Shown here: positions 52,094 through 61,646 of the stretch, piece by piece
How positions within the stretch are numbered: position 1 is the stretch's first letter
How the letters are laid out: every line of letters begins with the position of its first letter
Translations under genes and position numbers: made by a program
Notes under the pieces: model-generated
Databases searched by the model: none
Seen by the model: the letters and a program-made list of their open reading frames with translations, nothing else
Told to the model about the DNA's origin: nothing
Source of the DNA: UBA1309 sp047605645
GTDB lineage: Bacteria > Bacteroidota > Bacteroidia > Bacteroidales > Dysgonomonadaceae
DNA length: 64,000 bases
NCBI GenBank assembly: GCA_047605645.1
Contig: JASGFJ010000006.1
Coordinates: forward strand, 1 to 64,000
Direction of reading: 5' to 3'

Positions 52094-52798
52094 ATGGATA
52101 AGACTATTTTTTTTGCACCGGATATCCTTGCCGACTTTACTCTTCCCGAGGAAGAATCGATGCATTGTTGCAAGGTATTGCGTAAAAAGAGCGGAGACGA
52201 AATACTGATTACCGACGGGAAAGGTAAATTTTACGATGCTACCGTTGCGATTGCTCATCCGAAACATACCACGGTGGAGATTGTCCGGGAAGAGGTGTAT
52301 CATAAGCCCTGGAAAAACAAAATTCATATTGCTTTTGCTCCGACTAAGAATATGGATCGGACAGAGTGGTTTGCCGAAAAGGCTACTGAAATCGGAATTG
52401 ACGAGTTGACGCCTTTGCTTACCCGGTTTTCGGAAAGAAAAGAAATAAAACCCGTTCGGATCGAAAAAATTCTCGTCTCGGCCATGAAACAGTCGCAGAA
52501 AGCACTTTTGCCGCAATTGAATGAGATGATTCCTTTTCGTGAATTTTTAGCCCGCGATTTTTCCGGTCACAAATTGATTGCACATTGTCATGCCGGTGAA
52601 AAATTATCCTTGGCGAAAATTTCCGATACAGAAAAGGATGTCCTTATTCTTATTGGTCCGGAAGGAGATTTTAGTGAAGAGGAAGTGCAGATGGCTTTAG
52701 AGAAAGGCTTCACTGCCGTAAGCCTGGGAGAGAGTCGCCTGCGAACTGAAACGGCGGCCTTGGTTGCCTGTCATACCATTCACATTGTTAATCAGTAA
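52094..52798 (+). CDS. rsmE: 16S rRNA m3U1498 methyltransferase
   Basis: A 234-residue RsmE: PUA-like N-terminal domain (LPEEESMHCCKVLRKKSGDE) and SPOUT methyltransferase domain with ILIGPEGDFSEEEVQMA and SLGESRLRTETAALVA. It methylates U1498 of 16S rRNA. Likely co-transcribed with the upstream nuclease gene. Full-length. Confidence 0.95.
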   Translation: MDKTIFFAPDILADFTLPEEESMHCCKVLRKKSGDEILITDGKGKFYDATVAIAHPKHTTVEIVREEVYHKPWKNKIHIAFAPTKNMDRTEWFAEKATEIGIDELTPLLTRFSERKEIKPVRIEKILVSAMKQSQKALLPQLNEMIPFREFLARDFSGHKLIAHCHAGEKLSLAKISDTEKDVLILIGPEGDFSEEEVQMALEKGFTAVSLGESRLRTETAALVACHTIHIVNQ

Positions 52799-52940
52799 AC
52801 CTCGACGGAGGTTTTTATGAATAGAATTCTGTGCTGTGAAATCATAAAATATGCTTGTTAGATAAAATAAATCAGGCATTAATTGCCACTTATCCAATAT
52901 TACTAACCTTTGTGTAACTATCTTACAAGCCGGAAACATA

Positions 52941-52971
52941 TTGATTTCTCTCAGATTAAATTCTATTTTTG
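52941..52971 (+). promoter_or_regulatory. Candidate promoter of the flavodoxin gene
   Basis: TTG (52941-52943), 20 bases, TATTTTTG (52964-52971). It leaves a leader of about 100 bases before the ATG at 53076. Confidence 0.5.
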
Positions 52972-53075
52972 CCGATGCAACGAAATAATTTCTTCTCTCT
53001 TGGAGTGGATGAAATATGATATTTATTCTTATACAAAATAGGCGTATTATTTTTTAACATAAATGACAAGTTAAT

Positions 53076-53627
53076 ATGAAAACAGTAGTAGTTTATTATT
53101 CAGGCTATGGCCACACCAAAGCAATTGCAGAAGAAGTAGCAAAAGGTGCGCAGGCTGCACTTGTTGCCATCAATGCTGAAGGACTTATAGAAGAGTCGGA
53201 ATGGGCTCTCTTGGATGAGGCCGATGCGATTATTTTAGGTTCTCCTACGTATATGGGAAATGTTAGCTGGCAGTTTAAACGTTTTGCTGACGATACATCC
53301 AAAAGATGGTTTACCCGTGCTTGGGATGGAAAAGTTTTCGGTGGCTTCTCGATCAGTGCAAGTCTTAATGGAGATAAACAAGTTACATTGATATTCTTAC
53401 AGACATTGGCTTCTCAACATGGCGGCATCTGGGTTAGTTTAGGTTTGGCTCCTGCAAATTCATCTACATCATCCCGCAAAGACCTCAATGCTTTAGGTGC
53501 TTCCGTCGGACTCCTAGCTCAATGTGATGGTGATCTGGGAGCAGATGCTATTCCGGAAGGAGATCTGAAATCTGCAAAATTTTATGGAGAAAGAGTTCTT
53601 CAGTTTGCTTCAAAACTGAGAGGATAA
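53076..53627 (+). CDS. Flavodoxin-family / WrbA-like NAD(P)H:quinone oxidoreductase
   Basis: A 183-residue flavodoxin-fold protein: FMN phosphate loop near VVYYSGYGHTKAIAEEV (~5-20), GSPTYMGNVSWQFKRF (~69-84), and an NGDKQVTLIFLQTLA segment. WrbA proteins form tetramers and reduce quinones with NADH. Alone, with a clear terminator after it. Confidence 0.88.
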   Translation: MKTVVVYYSGYGHTKAIAEEVAKGAQAALVAINAEGLIEESEWALLDEADAIILGSPTYMGNVSWQFKRFADDTSKRWFTRAWDGKVFGGFSISASLNGDKQVTLIFLQTLASQHGGIWVSLGLAPANSSTSSRKDLNALGASVGLLAQCDGDLGADAIPEGDLKSAKFYGERVLQFASKLRG

Positions 53628-53650
53628 AGAGCGTATTTTCTATTTTAAGG

Positions 53651-53691
53651 AAAAAGCCTGAAACTATTTTATATATAGTCTCAGGCTTTTT
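53651..53691 (+). terminator. Terminator of the flavodoxin gene
   Basis: AAAAAGCCTGAAACTAT pairs with ATAGTCTCAGGCTTTTT, 23 bases after the flavodoxin stop. Confidence 0.85.
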
Positions 53692-53948
53692 GCATTTCAG
53701 TAATAAAATACTGTAATATACTATAAAACCGGAACAAGAACGCCCTGTGTTTGTTTACTCTTCAAAAGGGGATGATGAAGTTCCCAATGATGCCATATTG
53801 TCCTCTTAACTTTTATCTACTGATTAGAACGCAATGTTGTGATTTATCCAAAAGGTATGTTATTGTAAAAAAACGATACGAACGAGTCTCTTAACAGCCG
53901 TTACGTTTTTGTTTCAGGCTGACTTATGTGTGTTTATCTTGTGGCGTT
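53692..53948. other. Gene-free region with an extra terminator-like hairpin
   Basis: The hairpin AAAAACGATACG / CGTTACGTTTTT (53869-53880 and 53899-53910) is followed by GTTT. There is no gene between the flavodoxin terminator and this hairpin, so a small RNA is possible. Confidence 0.35.
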
Positions 53949-53998
53949 AGAAAGCCGGCAGATTTTTTTGAGATGTCGGCTTTCTTATGTTTTTTTTG
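53949..53998 (+). terminator. Orphan intrinsic terminator
   Basis: AGAAAGCCG, 19 bases, CGGCTTTCT then TATGTTTTTTTT. No protein-coding gene lies between the preceding hairpin and this one. Confidence 0.65.
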
Positions 53999-54351
53999 GA
54001 ATTTCATTCAAAAAAAGCCTCTTCTACATTCACATGCAAAAGAGACCAAACTGACTTTTTTATCAACCTTAAAAAGTTCTTAAACTCTAATTCTTAAAAA
54101 ATCCACTTGTACATGGAAAAATAGCTTACTCCAATAACACTGACAAAAAAGTACTTACAATTATCCCAAATCTACAAAAATCAATATCATACAGTTGAAT
54201 AAACGATTACTCTATATTTTGTGCAAATTAAATACTCTTTCTGTAAATCCATATTTCTCCCTTTCGGGAAGAATATACAACTGTTATTTAGTTGTTGTTT
54301 ACCTTTAATTTTTTATCTAATCTGAATAAAAGCATTGACTGTAAAAGAAAC

Positions 54352-54560
54352 AATGTTATTAATTTCTATCCGGTTTTCACAATTGCTACTGCTGTGACAT
54401 CTGCGGGAAAGAAAATTATATATCCGACCCACACAGTATCTATTGTGGTTACATCTGCCGAAAAAACAATGTTATTAATTCCTATCCGGTTCACACAATT
54501 GATATTGGTGTGACATCTATGGAAAAGAAAATAATGTTGTCAATTTCTATCCTCTGATAG
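54352..54560. repeat. Imperfect tandem repeats of about 58-65 bp
   Basis: Units start near 54352, 54413 (shortened), 54468 and 54533 (partial). Shared words are AATGTTATTAATT, CTATCCGG and GTGACATCT, and each full unit has a small inverted repeat such as CACAGTATCTATTGTG. No coding frame uses the period. The rest of the 53999-54827 gap is AT-rich with nothing recognised. Confidence 0.7.
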
Positions 54561-54827
54561 AGCCTTTGGCTTTTATTAAACACCCCCTTCTAATGGATGA
54601 TATTTTACTATAGTCAGATTAAATTGTAAAAACAATAAGTGAATAAATGCTTGTATTGTATTGCAATATTACTAGTTACATAATTGTTCGTTACTTCACA
54701 AAGATAGTATTGTTTTTTTTATATACAAATTATTTTATTAAAAAACACGAATTATTTTTTAATAATCCGTGTTTCAATACTTTTGCTGTCTTTTTCGCCG
54801 GTTGCATACCGGATGTATTATTTTGCC

Positions 54828-56117
54828 TTATTCAGCAACAGATTGCTTCTCCTTATCTACAAAGCGGGTATTTTTCTCAATGGTTATCCATTTGAATAAT
54901 TTATCGGAAGGTCTGATCTTCTCTTTCAGGCGAATAGAAAATCTATCTCCCTTTACGGCTTTATCTACCGGCTGGAGATCGACCCGGATTTCATCTATAA
55001 CTGTAGAAACCGCACCGGTGGTAGGCCCTGTGACCAGAATCTCATCTCCGACCTTCAATTCGCCCGATTCCAGTTGAAACTCGGCAACCCCCAAGTTTGA
55101 AAAGTACTTGATGCCTTTTCCGATGATCACTTTTTTCTTCGTAGAGCCCGAGCCATAATTGCTGGACCATTCGCCAATACGTTGTCCCAGATAGTAGCCG
55201 TCCCAGAATCCGCGGTTGAAAACGGTTGCCAGACGAGTGTTCCAATCTTCTATTTTTGTTTCAGAAAAAGAGCCTTCACAATAAGAATTGATAGCCTCAC
55301 GGTAGCAGGTGACTACGGTGCGTACATATTCCGGTCCGCGTGCTCTGCCTTCAATTTTGAAAACGCGCACACCTGCATCCATCATTTTATTCATAAAATG
55401 AATGGTTTTCAGGTCTTTGGGCGACATGATGTATTCGTTGTCAATTTCCAATTCGATGTTGCTGTCTTTATCTTTGACGATGTAGCCCCGGCGGCAAATC
55501 TGATTGCAAGCTCCCCGGTTGGCAGACAAATCTTTTTCATGCAGGCTCAGGTAGCATTTTCCGGATACGGCCATACACAGTGCTCCATGACAAAACATTT
55601 CGATGCGGATAAGTTCTCCTCCCGGACCTTTAATTTGTTTTTCCACAATGTCCCGGTATATAGCGTTCACCTGATCCAGGTTAAGTTCTCTGGCCAGCAC
55701 CACTACATCAGCAAATTGTGCATAAAACATCAGCGACAGTGTGTTTGTGATGTTCAATTGTGTAGAGAGATGTACTTCTACACCAATGCTTCTGGCATAC
55801 ATCATGACTGCAACATCCGAAGCGATAATAGCAGAAATATTGGCTTCTTTAGCCGCATTCACAATTTTATGCATCAGTGAAATGTCATTGTCGTAAATAA
55901 TCGTGTTGACCGTCAGGTAACTTTTTAAGCCATTCTCGCGACAGATTTTAGCAATATTCCGGAGATCGTCTTCGGTGAAGTTATTTGATGATTTTGCGCG
56001 CATATTCAGCCCTTCGATGCCGAAGTAAATAGAATTTGCTCCTCCCTGAATAGCGGCAGTCAATGAATCGTATGACCCCACAGGAGCCATTATTTCAAAA
56101 TCTTTTATATTGTGCAT
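54828..56117 (-). CDS. U32 peptidase-family protein (TrhP/YegQ-like)
   Basis: A 429-residue U32 protein. Motifs: IMAPVGSYDSLTAAIQGGANSI, YLTVNTIIYDND, MFCHGALCMAVSGKCYLS, and RGACNQICRRGY, where four cysteines may bind an Fe-S cluster, followed by a C-terminal OB-like part. Relatives TrhP/RlhA are tRNA or rRNA hydroxylation factors rather than true peptidases; this protein is most like the TrhP type. -7 element TATCTTTG at 56143-56150. Single gene. Confidence 0.88.
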   Translation of the reverse strand: MHNIKDFEIMAPVGSYDSLTAAIQGGANSIYFGIEGLNMRAKSSNNFTEDDLRNIAKICRENGLKSYLTVNTIIYDNDISLMHKIVNAAKEANISAIIASDVAVMMYARSIGVEVHLSTQLNITNTLSLMFYAQFADVVVLARELNLDQVNAIYRDIVEKQIKGPGGELIRIEMFCHGALCMAVSGKCYLSLHEKDLSANRGACNQICRRGYIVKDKDSNIELEIDNEYIMSPKDLKTIHFMNKMMDAGVRVFKIEGRARGPEYVRTVVTCYREAINSYCEGSFSETKIEDWNTRLATVFNRGFWDGYYLGQRIGEWSSNYGSGSTKKKVIIGKGIKYFSNLGVAEFQLESGELKVGDEILVTGPTTGAVSTVIDEIRVDLQPVDKAVKGDRFSIRLKEKIRPSDKLFKWITIEKNTRFVDKEKQSVAE

Positions 56118-56142
56118 TGGAAGTTATTTGTCGAATTTGGTG

Positions 56143-56150
56143 CAAAGATA
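56143..56150 (-). promoter_or_regulatory. U32 gene -7 element
   Basis: TATCTTTG on the minus strand, about 26 bases before the start. Confidence 0.5.
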
Positions 56151-56369
56151 CTATTTTTTGAACAAAATGAAGAACCGGTAATTCTTTGATTCAAGAAGAT
56201 ACTATTCAGTGGTTTGGAAAGGAATATGGATTTGTAATGCTCGCTTTTTGGGGTTAAATATGCAGATGTAAATCTGTCGTGGAGAGAAGAAGAAGCCGGT
56301 TGCTTATTTTTCTTCTCAACCAAAATCCGATTTCATGAAAGCTTCATCACAGATTCCCGCCGAAAGTCT

Positions 56370-56377
56370 TATTTTTG
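56370..56377 (+). promoter_or_regulatory. -7 element of the inositol monophosphatase gene
   Basis: TATTTTTG, 26 bases before the ATG at 56404. Confidence 0.5.
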
Positions 56378-56403
56378 CATGAACAGAAATCAAATGAATT
56401 AGA

Positions 56404-57192
56404 ATGATGTACGAAGAATATATTGATTTTATCAAAGAAGTCGTTGGAAAAGTTGCCAAACTTCAACTCTCGTATTTTCGCGCCGGGAATCTGGATATGC
56501 ACACCAAGTCGAATGCTTCGGATGTGGTGACACGAGCCGATAAGGAAAGCGAAGAAATGATAGCTCAGGCTATATTTGAAAAATATCCCGATCATAAGAT
56601 ATTGGGAGAGGAGGGAGGTTTTCAGGGAAATGAGCACAGTGATTATCTCTGGGTTGTGGATCCGCTCGACGGAACCACGAATTTCAGTCAGGGACTTTCT
56701 ATCTTCTCCATATCCATTGCTTTGCAGTATCAGGGTGAAACAATTGTCGGGGTTGTATATGCCCCTTATTTGGATGAACTTTTTGTTGCCTCCAGGGGTG
56801 GAGGAGCATATCTGTCTTATCATGGCGGAGCATCGACCCCTATTCACGTAGCTGCTAAAACAGAGCTTCGTTTCTCTGTGATTGCTTCCGGATTTCCTTA
56901 CGACAAAGGAATCAATTCAGACAATAATAGTCGGGAAGCTTCTTTGATAATTCCTTTCGTTCGGGACTTTCGCCGTTACGGATCGGCTGCCTACGATCTC
57001 TGTTGTATAGCTTGCGGAATGCTTGACGGTTATTGGGAAATGGCTCTTAATCTATGGGATGTGTGCGCCGGAGTCTTGATTGTTGAGGAGGCCGGAGGAG
57101 AAATCTTTCCTTATCGTGAAGATCGGAATATATCGGTCATTGCCGGCAATTCAGTTATTGTGGAAGAGATAAAAAAGGTGATTCTGGCATAA
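56404..57192 (+). CDS. Inositol monophosphatase family protein (SuhB-like)
   Basis: A 262-residue Mg2+-dependent phosphatase: ILGEEGGF, WVVDPLDGTTNF and NLWDVCAGVLIVEEAGG carry the metal-binding residues. It hydrolyses inositol phosphate or related sugar phosphates. Start is ATG 56404 or the adjacent ATG 56407. Monocistronic. Confidence 0.93.
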   Translation: MMYEEYIDFIKEVVGKVAKLQLSYFRAGNLDMHTKSNASDVVTRADKESEEMIAQAIFEKYPDHKILGEEGGFQGNEHSDYLWVVDPLDGTTNFSQGLSIFSISIALQYQGETIVGVVYAPYLDELFVASRGGGAYLSYHGGASTPIHVAAKTELRFSVIASGFPYDKGINSDNNSREASLIIPFVRDFRRYGSAAYDLCCIACGMLDGYWEMALNLWDVCAGVLIVEEAGGEIFPYREDRNISVIAGNSVIVEEIKKVILA

Positions 57193-57531
57193 AATTGCAG
57201 TCCTTATTGTTTTGCGTTGATAACTGACCTGCCCGTATGCCGGGTATTAACAAGAAGGTATTCCCTTGCACGCGACTGAGATATTTGCTTGTAGCGGAGG
57301 GCGGTTTGGCTGTGTGTATCCGGGAGATATGTTTCGGTTGGGCAAAGCTGCATTCTGTTCATACGATACGTGGCACGCCGGAGGTTGGCACCGAGGAAGA
57401 AATCAAAGGGTCAAAGGCTATCTCATTTCTGAAATGAAGCCTGATTTTTATTAAATCCCCCTTCCAATAATGATTAAAGAATCAGGCAGGTTTCATCCTG
57501 CCTAACCGTAAAAATAAAATCGGAGGAATAA
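57193..57531. other. Gap with possible decayed coding sequence and a hairpin
   Basis: About 340 bases. The frames around 57237-57454 are open on two frames and more GC-rich than other gaps, yet match nothing I recognise. TTTTATTAAATCCCCCTT near 57446 resembles 54571. AGGCAGG-tttcat-CCTGCCT at 57484-57503 may terminate the glycosyltransferase operon. Confidence 0.4.
57484..57503 (-). terminator. Candidate terminator of the glycosyltransferase operon
   Basis: AGGCAGG-atgaaa-CCTGCCT on the minus strand, followed by GATTCTTT; the T-run is weak. Confidence 0.5.
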
Positions 57532-58287
57532 CTAATCCTTGCCTATTTTGTTTTTTATTCCCTTGAAGACAAAATGTCCGTGTTGAATCAATGTCGGGAT
57601 AAATCCGTAGTGTTTTGCCATGATATGGAAACGCTCTTTTAGCGAGGCTTTGTGGTTGCCTGTTGTCATTCCTTCGTTGAGGTAATTGATTATTGTCAGC
57701 CGGCTGTTGTGTATTGCGTTTGTCTTTTTCATCATCCGGATACACCAGTCGACATCAGCCGAAAAGCGATAAGATAAATCATAGGGTTCAAAGAGGTCGC
57801 GACGGAGTATAAATGCCTGATGGCTGACCAGCATCCCTTGCGAGAAACTGTGCCATGTCATTGTTTCCGGTGCACGATGCCAGCGCATTCCTACAAACAT
57901 GCGCTTTTCGTTTACCAAAGCTGTTTCTCCGTAGATAACGCCGGGCTGTTCGTCTTGTGGTAATCCGTTCATGATCCTTTCCACTGTATCTTTGGTAAAG
58001 AATGCATCTCCTGCATTCAGAAAACAGATATAATCGCCGGAAGCCAAAGCGGCTCCTTTGTTCATTGCATCGTAGAGGCCCTTGTCCGGTTCGCTGATTA
58101 GGCGGTGGATAGATACTTTCGATTCTTCTATTACGGATAAGGTTTTGTCTTTCGAAGCTCCGTCAATAAGGATGTATTCTATATCAGGATAGGTTTGTTC
58201 GGCTACACTTTGCAAGGTGTAAGGCAACGTTTTTTCGGCATTATAGGTAACTGTGATTACTGACAGTACCGGCTTTTTTTTATTCAT
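57532..58287 (-). CDS. Family 2 glycosyltransferase (GT-A)
   Basis: A 251-residue GT2: VLSVITVTYNAEKTLPYTLQSV, YILIDGASKDKT, DKGLYDAMNKG and FLNAGDAFF (with a GD motif in place of DxD) are the nucleotide-sugar-binding elements; similar to colanic-acid-type transferases of the WcaA/WcaE sort. It overlaps the next gene upstream by 4 bases. Last gene of the operon. Confidence 0.9.
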   Translation of the reverse strand: MNKKKPVLSVITVTYNAEKTLPYTLQSVAEQTYPDIEYILIDGASKDKTLSVIEESKVSIHRLISEPDKGLYDAMNKGAALASGDYICFLNAGDAFFTKDTVERIMNGLPQDEQPGVIYGETALVNEKRMFVGMRWHRAPETMTWHSFSQGMLVSHQAFILRRDLFEPYDLSYRFSADVDWCIRMMKKTNAIHNSRLTIINYLNEGMTTGNHKASLKERFHIMAKHYGFIPTLIQHGHFVFKGIKNKIGKD

Positions 58288-59537
58288 TTCTTGCGTTTCG
58301 ATTGATAAAGTTCGATATATTGGCGGGCTACCACTTCTTCCGAATAGTTTTTAATTACTTTTTCGCGGGCGTTTTTCTTCAATTCGGAGTGATTGGCTGT
58401 GTAAAGCGACCAAAAGATTCCGGCAGCCAGATCTTCTGCTGATTTATAGTGAGCCACGTATCCATTTTGCCGATGGTCGATCATTTCGGGAATACCGCCT
58501 ACTTCGAATCCGACAGCAGGAATGCCGCAGGATAATGCTTCCATAATGGTGTTGGGCAAGTTTTCTTCGAGTGCAGGAGTGACGTAGAGATCGGCTGTAT
58601 TGTATACCTCGGCGATGTCTTTTTCGTTGTTGAGGAATCCCATACAATAGACCGGAAATGGAAGCTGATTCACCACTTCGTCGGCCTGTCCGCCCATCAT
58701 GACAATTCCCAATTCTTCTTTTAAAGAAGGATATTGCTCTGCCAGCAAACAACATGCCTGTAAAAGATAGTCAAATCCTTTCCGTTTGTCAGTCACTTTC
58801 ATTGAACCGAACAGCAATAGCTTTTTATCGCAGGGAAGCTGCCGTTTTATGCGTATCTGTTGTTGAGGGTGTGGTGCGAAAAGAACCGTGTTGATAGGGT
58901 TGGGAATACTCTCCACCTGACAGTTCCCCAACAGCACACTTTCTTTTCCTTTTTTTGCCAGCCATTGACTACATCCTACAAAGGCGATGCGGGCATGTTG
59001 ATAAAGCTTCTCTTTCCGCTTGAATATTTTGTGGGCAATGGCTGTTATTCCCGGTAACATCGGACAATCGAAGCACTTTTTTGTCCGGTAATGCTCACAC
59101 TCCGACGTGTAGTGGCAGATTCCTGTCATGTTCCACATGTCGTGCATTGTCCAGATGACAGGTTTGCCGGATTCGACAATCTTTTGTATGTCTTTTAGCG
59201 AAAGCATTCCTTGGTTAACCCAATGAAGATGGATCACATCTGCTTTCCGGAAGTCCTCTAGCCGCGTCACATCTTCACCTGTATTTGCCAGCGAAACAGC
59301 GAAAAGGTTCTCTTTCCTGAATTTGTTTTCAATCCAGATACATACCCGTTCCCAAATAAAACGTAGTTTCAGGCGGGGAGATTTATCCAGAGGAATTACC
59401 CAGGGGTGATCCGAACTTTTATCTCTGACAAGCATGCGCGCTTTCACTCCGTTGGCATTCAAAGCTGCACCTAAACGCGAAGCCGCGACTGCTGCTCCTC
59501 CGTTTTTTTCGAATGTACTTATTATCAGAACCCGCAT
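58284..59537 (-). CDS. Family 4 glycosyltransferase (GT-B, WcaC-like)
   Basis: A 417-residue GT4: N-terminal STFEKNGGAAVAASRLGAAL, HLHWVNQGMLSL, WTMHDMWNMTGICHY, and C-terminal ALEENLPNTIMEALSCGIP with the E-x7-E motif. Enzymes of this kind add sugars in surface polysaccharide assembly; the early part resembles WcaC-type proteins. Coupled to the GT2 gene. Confidence 0.9.
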   Translation of the reverse strand: MRVLIISTFEKNGGAAVAASRLGAALNANGVKARMLVRDKSSDHPWVIPLDKSPRLKLRFIWERVCIWIENKFRKENLFAVSLANTGEDVTRLEDFRKADVIHLHWVNQGMLSLKDIQKIVESGKPVIWTMHDMWNMTGICHYTSECEHYRTKKCFDCPMLPGITAIAHKIFKRKEKLYQHARIAFVGCSQWLAKKGKESVLLGNCQVESIPNPINTVLFAPHPQQQIRIKRQLPCDKKLLLFGSMKVTDKRKGFDYLLQACCLLAEQYPSLKEELGIVMMGGQADEVVNQLPFPVYCMGFLNNEKDIAEVYNTADLYVTPALEENLPNTIMEALSCGIPAVGFEVGGIPEMIDHRQNGYVAHYKSAEDLAAGIFWSLYTANHSELKKNAREKVIKNYSEEVVARQYIELYQSKRKK

Positions 59538-59542
59538 AAGGC

Positions 59543-60610
59543 TTATTTTTTTAAGGAAAATCTACGTAAAATGGTTTCCGACATTTCACGCGTAAAATTA
59601 TCGAGATTGTAGGTGTTTTCTGCCAGTTTTTTACCCTGATGACCCATTGTACGTGCCATTTCCGGATTGTTTTGAATCCGATGGATGGCTTTTATCCAGC
59701 CATCTTCGTCTGAATAATCAACACACAGCCCCGCACCTTCCTCTTCTACATGCATATTGAACCAGGGATTGTCTGTCGTAATAACCGGCAGTCCCAGTGC
59801 AAAAGCTTCCACTAAGGTAGTTAATCCGACGGTATAAGGAAATTTCAGGCAGGAAATAACGACTGCTGAGGATTGGGCGACTTCTTTCGCTAATTGGTGC
59901 GGGATGATTCCGCCAACGTAATTAACCTGGATATTACTGCCTTTGGACGCATATTTTTGGAAAATAGCTTCCTGGTTCAGGTTTCCCATAACCGGAGGTG
60001 TAAAGACCGAAAGCCGGGCGTCTGTTTTAGAGAAAGCCGACAACAAGGTCTGAAAATCACGATTCTCTTTTCCGGTTGATATAAAGCGGGAAGATGGTTG
60101 CAGTTGTTCAGTCTCGAGCAGGTGGTTGTAAAAGTCGAGATCGGCTCCCCAATGTATCAGTTGCATTTTTTCTGCGGCTACTTTCCCTGTTTGCAAGGAA
60201 TCCTCAATCAGCCGTTCGCTGAACAGAAACATCTGGTCGATGCCTCGGTAGAAGAAACGGGAAATTTCGTTTTTCAGTTTATTCGGTGAGGATACCACTG
60301 CGGTGTGATGCCAGATGACAATCGGTTTACGGTAAAAACCGAATGCCCGGAGAAAGATGATAAGTTCAAGTCCCCGGAAAGAGGTGCCGTAAAGCACGTC
60401 GTATCGCTCTTTACAGAAAAGGATTTGCCACAGATTGTACAGCATCATTTTGAAACGGCTGGAGAAATATTTGTACGGATGCAGAATGGACTCGATTCCG
60501 TATTTTTCGAAATGGGTCAGGCCGTACAGAATATGTCCCGGATGTTTGAACTCTCTCCATTCCTGCAAAGCTTCCCGAATGGGACGTGTATGATAATAGT
60601 AGATTTTCAT
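59543..60610 (-). CDS. Glycosyltransferase of GT-B fold
   Basis: A 355-residue GT-B protein. The C-terminal half has the TTLVEAFALGLPVITTDNPWF acceptor/donor motif and a final QGKKLAENTYNLDNF. The N-terminal part (YYYHTRPIREALQEWREFKH) is less conserved. Substrate unknown. Six bases upstream of the GT4 gene, same operon. Confidence 0.85.
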   Translation of the reverse strand: MKIYYYHTRPIREALQEWREFKHPGHILYGLTHFEKYGIESILHPYKYFSSRFKMMLYNLWQILFCKERYDVLYGTSFRGLELIIFLRAFGFYRKPIVIWHHTAVVSSPNKLKNEISRFFYRGIDQMFLFSERLIEDSLQTGKVAAEKMQLIHWGADLDFYNHLLETEQLQPSSRFISTGKENRDFQTLLSAFSKTDARLSVFTPPVMGNLNQEAIFQKYASKGSNIQVNYVGGIIPHQLAKEVAQSSAVVISCLKFPYTVGLTTLVEAFALGLPVITTDNPWFNMHVEEEGAGLCVDYSDEDGWIKAIHRIQNNPEMARTMGHQGKKLAENTYNLDNFTREMSETILRRFSLKK

Positions 60611-60689
60611 TCAGAATAATTGTTGTACTGTTGAACCCTCCGCTTGTATAACCGGTTCACCCGATGAGGCATTCGATAATAAACCCATT

Positions 60690-61601
60690 TTAATCGCCGA
60701 AGTCACCCTTTAGTGTTCGCTTGATTCGACGGATGGCCTTTGCTGTAAACGAATTGGTGCGCCGGTAGAAGTTTTCGATAGCTTTGCGGCCGAGTTTACT
60801 CTCTTCAATCGGTGAAATTTTTACGACGGGAATTTCCTGCATGAAAAGTTGATTGGAGTATAGTCCTCCGCCACCGCAATGCGTGCCGCTTCCGTCAAAA
60901 CCTTCGTTCGAAACCAGTGATTTACCCACATTCAGTGAGAGGATATCTTTCAGAAACAAACTCGCATTCCAGCGGATGGCCCAGGAGTTGTTTTTCCCTT
61001 CAATCTGTTTGCGTAGCATTTTGGTATAGCCGTAAGTCCCGTTAAAATCAAAGACCTTGGTCAGGTTGGCTGATTCCAGTTCGGCGAGCAAAGCCTTCCC
61101 GTCGAGGTTGAGGTGCTTCCAGGCTCTGTCCCAGGTTGCCCAGCCCCAGCTGCCTGTCCATTTCACCAGAAAGCTGTCAGGAAGAGACGGGTCGTGGGTA
61201 AAGTCACAGCCTTGGATATGTCCCACGCGAGGCTCGTTCTGGTAAGTTTCCAGCGCATCGTTCATAAATTTCAGAAAATAAGGCGATAACACCAAATCAT
61301 CCTCCAACACAATCACCCGCCCATATTGGGACAATTGTGCAGTCACGCCGTCTACGATATTGGCGGCCAATCCCCAGTTTTTGTCACGTTCGATTATTCT
61401 TACTTCAGCAAAACCTTGAATGGAGCGGATGTATTCGCGTACTTGTGTTACCGAATCGACATCTTGTTCTCCTTTGGCGCCGTCGCTGTAGATAATTAGT
61501 GTTGAATCGCTTGCCAATTTGTTCAGAGCAAGAGAAGCTACCGAACGTTCTGTGTGTGGCAAACGGTTGTAAACAAAGAGAAGTATAGGTGCTAAATTCA
61601 T
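60690..61601 (-). CDS. GT-A-fold glycosyltransferase (family 2-like)
   Basis: A 303-residue protein with APILLFVYNRLPHTERSVASL, YSDGAKG, VIVLEDDLVLSPYFLKFM (EDD as metal site) and GSWGWATWDRAWKHL. This pattern occurs in GT2-like enzymes that resemble GnT-I type folds. Lies in the operon between the fusion GT gene and the GT-B genes. Confidence 0.85.
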   Translation of the reverse strand: MNLAPILLFVYNRLPHTERSVASLALNKLASDSTLIIYSDGAKGEQDVDSVTQVREYIRSIQGFAEVRIIERDKNWGLAANIVDGVTAQLSQYGRVIVLEDDLVLSPYFLKFMNDALETYQNEPRVGHIQGCDFTHDPSLPDSFLVKWTGSWGWATWDRAWKHLNLDGKALLAELESANLTKVFDFNGTYGYTKMLRKQIEGKNNSWAIRWNASLFLKDILSLNVGKSLVSNEGFDGSGTHCGGGGLYSNQLFMQEIPVVKISPIEESKLGRKAIENFYRRTNSFTAKAIRRIKRTLKGDFGD

Positions 61602-61646
61602 TTATTAATCATTCTAAAAGGTTTCATTTACAATTACCTTTGCATT

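Noticed and set aside
57237..57454. Two overlapping frames after the inositol monophosphatase gene
   Set aside because: Neither resembles a known family and each would compete with the other; kept only as possible decayed sequence.
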